Below, one piece after another: positions 54,201 through 64,000 of a stretch of 64,000 nucleotides of DNA; position 1 is the stretch's first letter, and each line of letters opens with the position of its first letter. The DNA comes from Camarhynchus parvulus (lineage: Eukaryota; Chordata; Aves; Passeriformes; Thraupidae): positions 3,026,126 to 3,090,125 of the forward strand of contig NC_044597.1 of assembly GCF_901933205.1 (NCBI RefSeq), written 5' to 3'. The notes under the pieces were generated by a model. It was given only the letters and a program-made list of their open reading frames with translations. It did not search any database and was not told the DNA's origin. The position numbers and the translations under genes are program-made.

Positions 54201-56414
54201 TACCCATCTGCTTGTGCTGCAGTGAGATGTGACACTGTTTCTCTGGGACAGGCCCTGAGCAAATTGTGGAATTGATGGATTTTGAAGCAGGAATATTGCA
54301 GCTCCCTCTCAGGCAGAACAAATGGTGGCTGCAGGTATTGTGGGAGCAGGTTTGCTCTCAGAAATAGCTCTGCTTAAATTCCAGTGGGAAGTTTTGGGCT
54401 CTGCAGTACAGATGTGTGTGTGTACACCTGGGAGGTGTGTGTGTGCAGCTTTGAGGCTGGGCAGTGCTGGGGTGCCTCTGGCAATGTGTCTGTGTGTGCC
54501 TGGGGGTTGGTTTGGGGTTTGGTGTCCTCTGGCTGCTCACAAGAGCTCCTCTCATGTCAGGCCACCTTGGGGCTGACAAACAGGGGCTGTTTCAGTTGGG
54601 ACAAGTTTTCTAGTGGCAGGAGTGGGGGTTGAGTCTGATGAGAGATGGGGTGCTGCAGGAGCAGTGCCCGATCCTGTTTTGAAATGGGATTAAATTGGAA
54701 GCTGTGCTGCAATCCCGTTCAGGTTTTACATCAGAACTCTTTGAAAGTGGGCCTGCAGTTCTTTGTCTTTTGCCTTTGTTGATTTTTAACCCTGGAATTG
54801 CATTTGAAAAGATGGCAGTGGCAAGGTTGGCTGCTGGTCCTTAAGCACAGTTATCAGCTTTCAGTAATAGCACTTACTCAGCCTGACCGGTTTGGTTTTG
54901 GAAGCTCAGGGATTGCAGCCTGCCTCCTACCATGAAGTAGGAGTTGGGATGGACCCACCTCCTCCTTTCTGCTCTAGGGAGAAAAGTTCTTTATTTCTAA
55001 TTATGGCTCATTAATCGCTGCCTATTCCATGTTTGCCTATAGGATGAAAAGCCCAGCTGATTACTAATGGTTATTACCTAGAGGGCAACACAAAAAATAA
55101 CTGGAATTTCTTAACTGTTTCCCTGTGTGGGTCTGCAGTGGGGTATGTGTTTTGTGAGGGCAGGTGGTCTTGCTGAGCAGTCCTAGTACTTGGCTATGCA
55201 GGTGTTTAGATGGAATCTGAACTCCTCTTTTTTGTGTTGGTGCTCCTCTGCTTTGCAGCTCTCCCAGAAGCCATCCCAAGGATGCTTTTGCCTTGAGGAA
55301 AGAGAAAAGGGAAGGAAGTTTTTAAGAAAATACCTCCTAGTAGTTCTTTAGGTGAACTTTTAATAATTGGGATACTAATGAGGGAATGAAGGATCTAGAT
55401 AAAATAAAAATGATAAGATACTGTACAGAACAACACTGGCAGTGCTTGGGGAACACTGACATGACCCCAGTCACTCAAAATGCAGCAGGAGCTGCTGTCT
55501 GAGCCTCCCTGTCAGCAGTCTGACCCTCCAGACATACCAAACCTGCTGGCTGGTCACAGCACTCCGTTCTGATGTGTGACACATCAGACAGGGTCACTGG
55601 GATGAAGTACTCTTTTAAATAAGTGTTTATGGCAGCTACAAATAAATGGATCTTTGACACCTTATCAAAAAGAATAGTTGCACTCTTGAGGCCAGAAATC
55701 ATTTGCTTGCATCAGTTTGGAATATACTCGAAAAGAGAAGAAAATCACCCAAAGGGACTGAATCTGGAATTTTTCTTAAAAAAAATAACCCCAAAACCAA
55801 AACAAGCTGTCGAAACTTAATCTTTGTTGTTGTCTGGAGCATCTTATTCTCTCAGATATAAAGCTCTTTCCAAGAAACCTGGTTCTGAAACAAAAAAACA
55901 GTGATGGTAAACCTATTCTAGTTTTGGTAATCCTGGCAGTGTTTTCCTTTCCCTTTGGAAAAGGGATGGGGATTGCTGACATGCCCACAGTCAGGCTTAG
56001 CTGGGAATGCCTTAGAGAAGGTGAATAGGAGGGAGGGGCTCCCTGCCTGGAAATGCAGCAGGAAAAGGGTAGGTGGGTTCCCCCAGGGGCAATCCTGGGG
56101 TGCTGTGACACTGGGGAGAGCTGGGCACTGCCCTGGATGGGAGGGGATGCTCCAGGCTGTGGCTTTGGGAAAGGTTTGGTGCTGGCTGGGATAAATTGTA
56201 GGGATTCTGCCTTTCCCTGCCAACAGGGCTGGATGAAAACAGTGTGCATGGCAGGGGAAGAGTTTTAAGCAAAGTGAGTAATTCTTGCTTATCAGGGGAG
56301 TTTTATGATCTTACATATAATTGGTTTGCTTTGGGTTTGTGTTGAGCTGAGTGATGCAGGGCTCTATTCCTGATGGATTTTTGGGTTTTTTTCCACCATC
56401 CAGACTAAGTAGCC

Positions 56415-59400
56415 ATGTCAGCCAAAGCCATCTCTGAGCAGACAGGGAAGGAGTTCTTGTACAAGTACATCTGCACGTCCTCTGCCATCCAGAACCGCTT
56501 CAAGTATGCCCGGGTCACGCCAGCCACGGACTGGGCACGGCTCACCCAGGACCACCCCTGGCTCCTGAGCGAGGTAAGGGCAGGGACAGCAGGATCTGCC
56601 CTCCTGCAGCACCTGAGCACTGCTCCAGACCCTTCCTGAAGGACCAGTTGAAATATGATTTTCTTCAGGTTAGGTCTCAGAAGCTTTTGGAGATGTATTT
56701 TGCACCCAAGATAGCTCAGCTACCTTATCCTGCTGATTTTATGCCTTCTGGCTTCTGTTATTTTGCCTTTTATTAAAACCTTTTTGTTTCCAAACCTTTT
56801 TTGGAAACAAAAAGGTTTATTAAAAGGCAAAATAACAAACTCTTTACAGAGAAAAACCAATCTAGGTGCAAGAGGTTCTTGCTCCTGGTAAAACACCTCA
56901 CAAAATCCATGAGTTTCTTTATTCTCTTCTTTTTCTGGTAAATTGCTCAGGTGAAACTTTTTGGCTCCTGTCCAATTGCTATCCTTAAGTTTAAAGTCAA
57001 GTCCCCCAAGTCCTATAAAAAGCCTTTTCACCTCATTGAAGAGAGAAACTTCTGGGCTTATTTCCTTTTTAAGGGGATAAAGGATAGTTTTGTGACTCTA
57101 TCAACAAAGAGCACATTCCTATAACCAGTCACTGCTGCTGCTCTGCTGCAGTCACTCCCAAGCCTGATGAAGAAACAAATCTTGCTTCAAAGCTCAATAT
57201 CACCTCATGGGGGGCTGATTATTGCTTTTAAGACTGAACTGCAGGAGCAGAGATACCTGTGAAGCAGTTGCTCATAACTGCACAGAAGGTAAAGGAGGTT
57301 GATTCAGTCAGTCCCTATTCTCAAAGCTTTGCTCTCTGAAATGAGGGAGTACTCTCCCCATGTCAAGTTAGGACACTGCTTTTCTTCAATCCAAGCCAAA
57401 TGTCATGGAAAACTTCCTTTTTTAAATTTTTCAGTGCAACATCATTTATATCTGTATCTCATATCCTCAAACTTTCTGTTGAGAAAACATACCCAGAGCT
57501 CTTTTTTATTTAGCTGTCCAAGCTGGCTCTTTTCCAGTGGTTAATTATATTAAGTCATTGGCTGGAGAACACGAATGTCTCATAGTCCTTGACTGACTGA
57601 CTGATAAAAGCCCTGCACTAATTAGATGTTCCATGCTCAAGTGCCTGAATGAACTGCAGGAGGAGATCAACAGTGCTTCTGAAAGCCTTGCAGGAAACCA
57701 GAAGGGAACAAGGTTGTTTTTGGGCCTTTAATGCAGGTTCTGTACAGCTGGAAAGGGCTTCAGGTCCAACAGCAAGACCATGCTCAGTGTCCTTTACTGC
57801 AGCACAGTGTGTTCTGACTCTTCAGTTGCTGAAGTTCCAGGACATATCAGTGGTACAGGAGAATGACAGCCAGTTTTGGTTTGGTTCTTTAAAAGGATAT
57901 TTGCAAGCTAGAGATGTGTGTAACCCAGGAGCAACTATCCATGGGTATCTTATAAAAAGCCACAGTCACTTGGCTGAAATGTGCATGACCCTGGCCCAAG
58001 CCAGTCTCATAAGCAAAGTGTAGTGACAGCAGGAGTTTTTTTATTATTATTTTTGTGAGCAGCTGTCTGTGTCTGTCACGACTTTTATTGGGTTTTTCAT
58101 CAAAAAAAGAACAAGCTGTCACCTCAGCCTCTGATGTCTGCTTACAGCTGAGTAGAAACAAGGCAGCTTTTCTCAAAGTACAGCATAAGAAAACCCAAAC
58201 TTGCAGGCATATTGTACCAAGCAGCTCGATTTGCCAAGATTAAAGGAATTTACAAGGATGGATGCTGTGCAGAACTGATTTAAGTTTTTACTTCACTATT
58301 TGCAGAGAGCCATTCAGCCAAAATCACTTGCTAATGCTTCTTCCTTTAACTCTCTTGCCCAACCTCTGCAGCGTTTGGTGGTGAAGCCAGATCAGCTCAT
58401 TAAGAGACGTGGGAAGCTGGGGCTGGTTGGGATTAACCTCACCCTGGATCAGGTCAAGGCTTGGCTCAAGCAGCGTCTGGGCCAGGAAACCACGGTGAGT
58501 GAGCCACAAAAGTGGCTTCATTTTTTGTTCCCAGGACAGGAAAAAAAGCTCTAAAATCCTCTCCTGCAGCCAGCCCATGTATTTTGGTTGATTGAGTGTT
58601 ACTTCAGGCCTTTATTTTAACTCGGTGCTGCCATATAATATTTATTTTCCTGGGAATGACAGTGCAGTGCTAATGATAATGAAGTGCCTGCCATGCCTAC
58701 TGCTGTGTGTTGGGAGCTGATGGAGTTGTGCTGCCTGAAGGAATTTATGCCTTTGGCCCTGCTGGGATTGATTTGGCTCTGGCTCTGAGCTGGTGCAGCA
58801 GGAATTGGGAAACAGCAGGAGCAGCACTGTGAGTGCTCCCTGTTGGGAAAACTATGGGTGTGGAAATTACTCCTTTAGCACAACAACAACCATATCAAAA
58901 GCAAAGTCTGGGCCACAGACTCAGGACCACTGGTGTCCTCAGAAGAAGCAGGGAGTGTCCCCCAGTGCCTCTTGGGTTTGGATAACAGGAAAGTGCCTGC
59001 ACAAAACAGTTCCTGGACACATATGAAGAGGCTAAAGGATTGTCTTGCTCTTCTGTGCTCCTGATACCATTTCTGGGTGAACACTACTCCGAGGCCTCTG
59101 CTCCTGCCACTAGCTCAGGAATTCCTCACTTCTGAGTTTTCCACTACTCTGAGAGCCTCTCAAGCCCTCGTGCCTCACTGTGCTGAGCAGGGCTCAGTGA
59201 GAGCTGTCCCTGGGACAGGAGAGGAGAGCAGCTGTCCTGGTGTAATTCTGATACCCCTCTGTCCTGTTAGGAATGGGAAAGGTGACCATCTCCTGTAACC
59301 AGATACCCTGAATGCTGTGCTGGACAGGGAGCAGTGGTTCTCCAGCAGGCACAGTGAGCAATTTTAGAGCAGTGCTGATTAATTCTCAAAGCTTTCCTTG

Positions 59401-62400
59401 TGCTGTCACAAATGTGCTGGACAAGTGGTTATGGGTGTTTATCTTGTTTTCTGTCCCCAGATTGCTAATGCCAAGGGAATCCTGAAGAACTTTCTCATCG
59501 AACCCTTTGTCCCTCACAAGCAGGTTAGTACACCATTAAAGCAGGGTTTTAAATATCTTTTGACTTCATGCTTAGCTGGATTGGTACAGTGGAGAAAGCA
59601 GAAGTTTGGGAGTGTTCTGTTGAGCTGACAGTGTTGCTGCACACCCTAGGCAAAAACATCTTCTGTATTTCCACACTGAAATTTTAAGTAGAAAATAAAT
59701 TCATACACCTTCATATTCCTTATAATTTTTAATCAGTTTGCCAATGCAGTGAAAACTCCTAAGAGTGCATCATAGCAAGGCCACTACAAAACAAATAAAA
59801 TGCAATTATAACAGAAGAAGGGTCTGCCAGACACTTCTGCACACAGATCTTTTTGTTAATTATGGTCTTTGCTGAAATAATATCACTGTTTCATTTTCCT
59901 GATCCAAATAAAAATGACTGGCAAGTCTTCTCAGTGTCAGGGCCACTCCAGCACTGCTGTTCCTTGGGTGTAGCTGCTCTGACAAAGGAGGAATGATGAG
60001 GAGGACTCCATTGATATCAGAAGGCTAATTAATTACTTTATTCTATATTATTCTATATTACATTACATCTAAACTGAATCTGCCAAGCACTCACTCTGCA
60101 CACACTGCACAGAATCTCGTAGCTGTCAGTGACAGTCCTGACACACACACACACACACACCTGGCCCTGACAGGCCAGGGAAACAAAACCCCATCACTGT
60201 GGGTAAACAATCTCCATATTGCATTCTACTTTAGCACAAACACAGGCACAGCAAATGATAAGAATTGTGTTTCCTTTCTCTGACGTTCAGAGAATGTGAA
60301 ACCCAGAAATATTCTTGGGAAGAATTGTGCCTTGCTTTTCTCTGTGAAGTGAAGTGTGGGGCTACACTTGGGAAGCTTGACTTTGGGCTCAACTTCCCCA
60401 ATCCCAACATTGGCACAAAAGCCTCTAGGGTCACTGCTAAATGCTTGTCCCTGCTGTGTAACACAGGAGGAAGAGTTCTACGTGTGCATCTATGCTGCCC
60501 GTGAGGGAGACTATGTGCTCTTCCACCACGAAGGGGGTGTGGATGTGGGAGATGTGGATGCCAAGGCTCAGAAGCTGTTGGTGGCAGTGGATGAGAAGCT
60601 CAGTGAATCAGATGTGAAGAAGCATCTCCTGCAGCATGCACCAGCTGACAAGAAGGAGTAAGTAGAGATGCAGTTCTGGGTAGGAGCAGCCATGCAGCAG
60701 TTGCTCTCTTTTATCTCAGTGCCACATCTCTCTATTTTCTTAACGCTGAAGCTCACTCTCCTGCCCTTCTTGCTGGTCTCCAGAATATGCCATGCATCCT
60801 GAATCCAAGCTCTCTGACCTTATCTCAGCTGCCTGTAAAACCCAAAAATAAGGTTTCCTAGTGCTGAGCCTTTACTTGGCAGCAGCACTTGTCAGCCTGC
60901 TTAGGTCTCAACCTGAGACTGGAGACATGTGCTGAATTCTGATCCTTTGTGCCAGCACAGAAGTTTCTTTTGTTTAGTGCACTGGTGATGAGATGTGGCT
61001 CTGACTGCTAATTCAGAATATCCCTTTCTCTTGCTCTGGCCTGATCTCCAAAGTTATTCTCCTGTTCTTCCTTCTGCAGGCTTATCTGTAGATCTCAAGG
61101 CTTCTGCATCTCCCTCAATTAGATGCCCATACTTAGTTAACCTAATATGAGTCATGATTTTACCAAACACAGCTTAATCCTTGCTGACATTGTGCAGTAC
61201 TGAAGGGCAAAGGAGCCTGTCACTCCACCAGTTCACTGCAGCCTCCTCCCCATCACAGCTAAGGAAGCTCAGATCTGACAAAGATGGGTATGAGCAGGGA
61301 GGCAAAGATGTGCTTCTGTCTTGTAGGGAGATAAATCAGACTGCACAGCTCTGACAGTTGTGAGCAACTGTGTCCTCAGCAGAGTTTGGTGGAGGGTAAT
61401 TTAGATGAGTCATCAAGGTCTTCCTTCCCTTGAGTCATCCATCACCCGGGCTCCATCCAGAGAAGATGAATGAGAATGAAAGAAATTGATGCCAAGTAGA
61501 TTTGCAGATTGCCACTCATACCAGTGAACAGAGCAGGCTGTACTTAGATTTGGCTACTTTCATTAACTTGTGTTAATTTTTTTCCTTTTTTTTTACAGCG
61601 TCTTGGCCAGCTTCATCTGTGGCCTGTTCAACCTTTATGAAGATCTGTATTTTACGTACCTCGAGATCAATCCATTAGGTAATGAATATTTTTGGAAGCA
61701 GAACTTTCTGTTCTGAACTACTGAAATGTGTTCTTGACCCTTCCTTTGGTTCTGTAATCCACAGCAGCAGGTGCCATGTGCAGCAGTACAGAAGTGGCAG
61801 TGATCTGTCTTTGAGCTGTTCATTCAGTGAATTAAAAATGAGGAAATTAAAAATTCCCTTGAAGGAATGTTAAGGCAGAAGTGAAGAATATAAAAATTAC
61901 ACTTTAGAACAAAATATCCCCTGAGACAGAGCCTGGACCATGGCCACAGTTACTGGTTAATTCCTGAGGGAACTTGCTGGGGCTGGTCAGTACTGCCCAG
62001 TGCCAGGGGAAACAGCAGTTTCCAGTTCTCCAGTGATGCCTGTGTGGTTCCAGCTGTTGGAGTAGATCTGTAAGGTGTCTCTGTACAACCCAGAGCTGAC
62101 TGTGATGTTTTTCCCTGCAGTGGTCACCAAGGATGGTGTTTACATCCTTGATCTGGCTGCGAAGATCGACGCCACGGCTGACTACATCTGCAAAGTGAAG
62201 TGGGGGGATGTGGAGTTCCCCCCTCCTTTTGGCAGGGAAGCTTACCCTGAGGCAAGTGACAGCTGAATTCCTTCACTGTGCCCTGAATTACCATTGCTTG
62301 TATGCCCATGTATCACCAAAGGGGCATCAGGGACAGACAAAGGTGATACAGGGACTCTACCATGAAAAAGCACTTTATTATTAGAAATCCACAGTTCTTA

Positions 62401-64000
62401 TACAAACAGTGGTGGACCTAAGACCTGATTGGCCTTTAGGAATCTTCTCTCACCTATTGTTGAAGAAGGGACAACTCCTTCTTGTAAACATCTCTGACAA
62501 ACAGAGATTGCCTGCCAGGTGCAGAGATTGAGATAATAATTGTTTTAATTCTTTCTCTGAGCTTTCTCACAGCTTCCCAGGAAAATCCTGGGAGAGAGCT
62601 GTGTCTCCCTCTGTTTAGAGAATATGTGATTGCCACATCCATGGCATTGCTGTTTCCAGTGGTTTTGTTGTTGTGTCTCAAGCCCTGGGCAGTGCTGTCC
62701 ATGATAACCTGTGCATGGGTAGCTGCAGTCCTAGGACTGCTCAGAATCACACTCTGAACTGCAGTTGCTTCCCAGCTCTGTTTGGTCAATTCTTTAATTC
62801 AGAATTGACTTTTTTTTTTAATGGAGGCTGATACTTAACTTCCATCAGCTGTGTGCCAGAGCTCTGTGCCTGTGCAGAGCTTCCTTTTGTGCTTCCTGCC
62901 CACGTTGCTCCCCTCAGCATCACTGTTTTTCTCTTGGAGCAGTGGTTACTGGGAGCTGACATTCCCTCAGTGTTTCAGTGACAGTTCTGAGAGCAGAGCA
63001 GCACCTCTGTGCCCACGCTGCATCCAAGGGTGAGCCCAGAGAAAATAATCCCCATTTCTGGAACTTATAAGTAAGAAGATGTTAATACACCTATTTTTCC
63101 AAAAAGTGAGGATAATTTACAATGAGCACTTTATTGTAAAGCTAGCAGTGCCTGTTCCCTCCCCAAATTCCCTGAGTCTGTACTGCTGGATGCACAAGTA
63201 CTGCTCCAGACAGGTCCCAGCAACTTCAGAGGCTGTTGGGAGTAGAGCTCTCTCTTTAATTATTCTGTTACTTATCTCAGGGGTCTGTTCTTCTCTCTCC
63301 AAAATGATTTCTGTCCTGACTTTTTCATTTTAATGATTATAATTATGTTTCAGTCGGAAGGTTTTTGTACTGTGGCCAGGAAATCCATTTAGCTGTTCCT
63401 TTCCATGTAGCTTGCTGGATGCCAACACTCAACTCAGTTTGCTCTTAAAAGGATTAGTTCAGATTTTGTCTCTGAATCATCCCTCTCTGAGTCCCTGGGA
63501 AGGTTGTTATGGCAGAGTCTTTGCTGGGAATGTTAATGAACTCTGATGAAGTGCTGCTCAGCAGCCTGGCACTCTGGGCTGCAGGGGCACCACGTTGAGC
63601 CAAATTACAGCTCTCAGTGATTATGTTCCTGGCTCCAGCACAGCCAGAGTGGTCACCATGGCTGAGATGATTTTTAGTTTTCCTCAGGTCTCAGTCTTGG
63701 ACGAGGCCAGAGCAGACTTTACAGTTGTGTTCAGATTTTGTGCCTGTTGTGTGATGGAGGAATGGAGCTGGGGCTGACAATCCCTGACACATGCTGAGTT
63801 TGTAGCTCTGCTGTCCCTGAGGTGTGATTGCTCTGTATGTCCAAATGCACCCAGCACTGTGAACCCTTGGGATGGGGAAGGAGGATGCAGGAGGAAGCTG
63901 AGGTTGTGCTGCTCTCTCTGCAGGAAGCCTACATTGCTGACCTGGATGCCAAGAGTGGGGCCAGCCTGAAGCTTACAATCCTGAACCCCAAAGGCAGGAT
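56415..64000 (+). CDS. ACLY: ACLY, ATP-citrate synthase (N-terminal part, cut by window end)
   Basis: Coding exons: 56415-56573 (exon begins at 56404; ATG in [14 protein letters not shown]), 58372-58494, 59461-59523, 60467-60657, 61599-61678, 62121-62251 and 63924-64000 (runs off the window). About 274 of roughly 1,100 residues are present. They form the ATP-grasp region of the citryl-CoA synthetase module, with [27 protein letters not shown], the [15 protein letters not shown] stretch and YLEINPL followed by a VVTKDGV segment, all matching mammalian ACLY closely. The enzyme makes acetyl-CoA and oxaloacetate from citrate, CoA and ATP in the cytosol, feeding lipid synthesis and histone acetylation. 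The intron after 62251 starts with GC rather than GT (AG|GCAAGT), a GC-AG intron. Intron 1 is 5.6 kb. A solo LTR ends 100 bp before the exon at 60467. Confidence 0.97.
56757..56836. repeat. Near-perfect inverted repeat (hairpin) in ACLY intron 2
   Basis: Arms 56757-56793 and 56801-56836 are reverse complements over about 36 bases apart from one small mismatch/indel. The spacer is seven bases (56794-56800). The outer ends are GTTATTTTGCC and GGCAAAATAAC. An A/T-rich stretch with a TATAAAAAG box follows downstream near 57014. Confidence 0.92.
59969..60366 (-). mobile_element. Solo LTR in ACLY intron, minus orientation, with 6-bp target-site duplication
   Basis: A 398-bp element with TGTAGC at its left end and GCTACA at its right end. 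It is flanked by CTTGGG at 59963-59968 and 60367-60372. On the minus strand it carries AATAAAG followed by an end shared with the other LTRs (AGCCTTCTGA, ATGGAGTC). A CA dinucleotide run sits inside at about 60143-60161. It ends 100 bases before the ACLY exon at 60467. Confidence 0.88.
62295..62637 (-). mobile_element. Probable solo LTR in ACLY intron, minus orientation
   Basis: On the minus strand it begins TGTGGCAATC, contains CCTGGGAAGCTG and an AACAATTATTATCTCA block shared with the other LTRs, then a TATAAG box and AATAAAGTG. Flanks are imperfect (ACCAT / TCCAT). Ends are approximate. It starts 43 bases after the GC donor of the ACLY exon ending at 62251. Confidence 0.65.

Noticed and set aside
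56720..57031. A 103-codon minus-strand frame in ACLY intron 2
   Set aside because: It reads through the inverted repeat and likely decayed LTR sequence; no conserved domain or splice partners.
20202..62637. Possible endogenous retrovirus genes near the LTRs
   Set aside because: All LTRs are solo; no gag, pol or env homology was seen in any frame between them.
1..64000. tRNA, rRNA, snoRNA or selenocysteine elements
   Set aside because: None recognised by eye. A tRNAscan or Infernal search would be needed to exclude small structured RNAs in the introns.

Overview
This is vertebrate nuclear DNA, most likely from a passerine bird. The genes are split into many small exons with GT-AG introns. 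CR1 LINE 3' ends are scattered through the window, and a family of short solo LTRs of songbird type occurs many times, several with intact 6-bp target-site duplications. The gene order ZNF385C - NKIRAS2 - DNAJC7 - CNP - ODAD4 (TTC25) - ACLY matches the human 17q21.2 neighbourhood. From memory it corresponds to avian chromosome 27. Species and chromosome are inferred.

Layout: (1) 1-7.2 kb: 3' half of ZNF385C (+) with a long 3'UTR. (2) 7.1-9.2 kb: NKIRAS2 (-), three coding exons, tail-to-tail with ZNF385C. (3) 9.5-26.97 kb: DNAJC7 (+), 14 coding exons, sharing a CpG-rich bidirectional promoter with NKIRAS2. (4) 27-31.9 kb: intergenic, no coding exon found, but with a well-formed polyadenylation site near 31.28 kb. 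(5) 31.9-37.3 kb: CNP (-), four coding exons, the first contributing only the start ATG. (6) 37.5-48.9 kb: ODAD4 (-), twelve coding exons with many LTR and CR1 insertions, head-to-tail just upstream of CNP. (7) 48.9-50.7 kb: CpG-rich divergent interval with a minisatellite. (8) 50.7-64 kb: 5' part of ACLY (+), one untranslated exon and seven coding exons, cut by the window end.

The genes are not one pathway. They are a conserved syntenic block: a zinc-finger regulator, an NF-kB-modulating Ras-like protein, an HSP70/HSP90 co-chaperone, a myelin phosphodiesterase, a motile-cilia dynein-docking factor and the enzyme that makes cytosolic acetyl-CoA. Exon coordinates were derived by hand from reading frame, splice consensus and remembered vertebrate orthologues. 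Phase is consistent across all exon junctions in every gene.

No novel enzymatic or defence system was seen. The best points for a second look are a pair of consensus RFX X-boxes at the ODAD4 start, a tandem duplication that copied ODAD4 exon 6 with a CR1 and was then hit by an LTR, displaced copies of splice-junction segments inside DNAJC7, a GC-AG intron in ACLY, a pentanucleotide array inside an LTR, and a near-perfect 36-bp hairpin in an ACLY intron.
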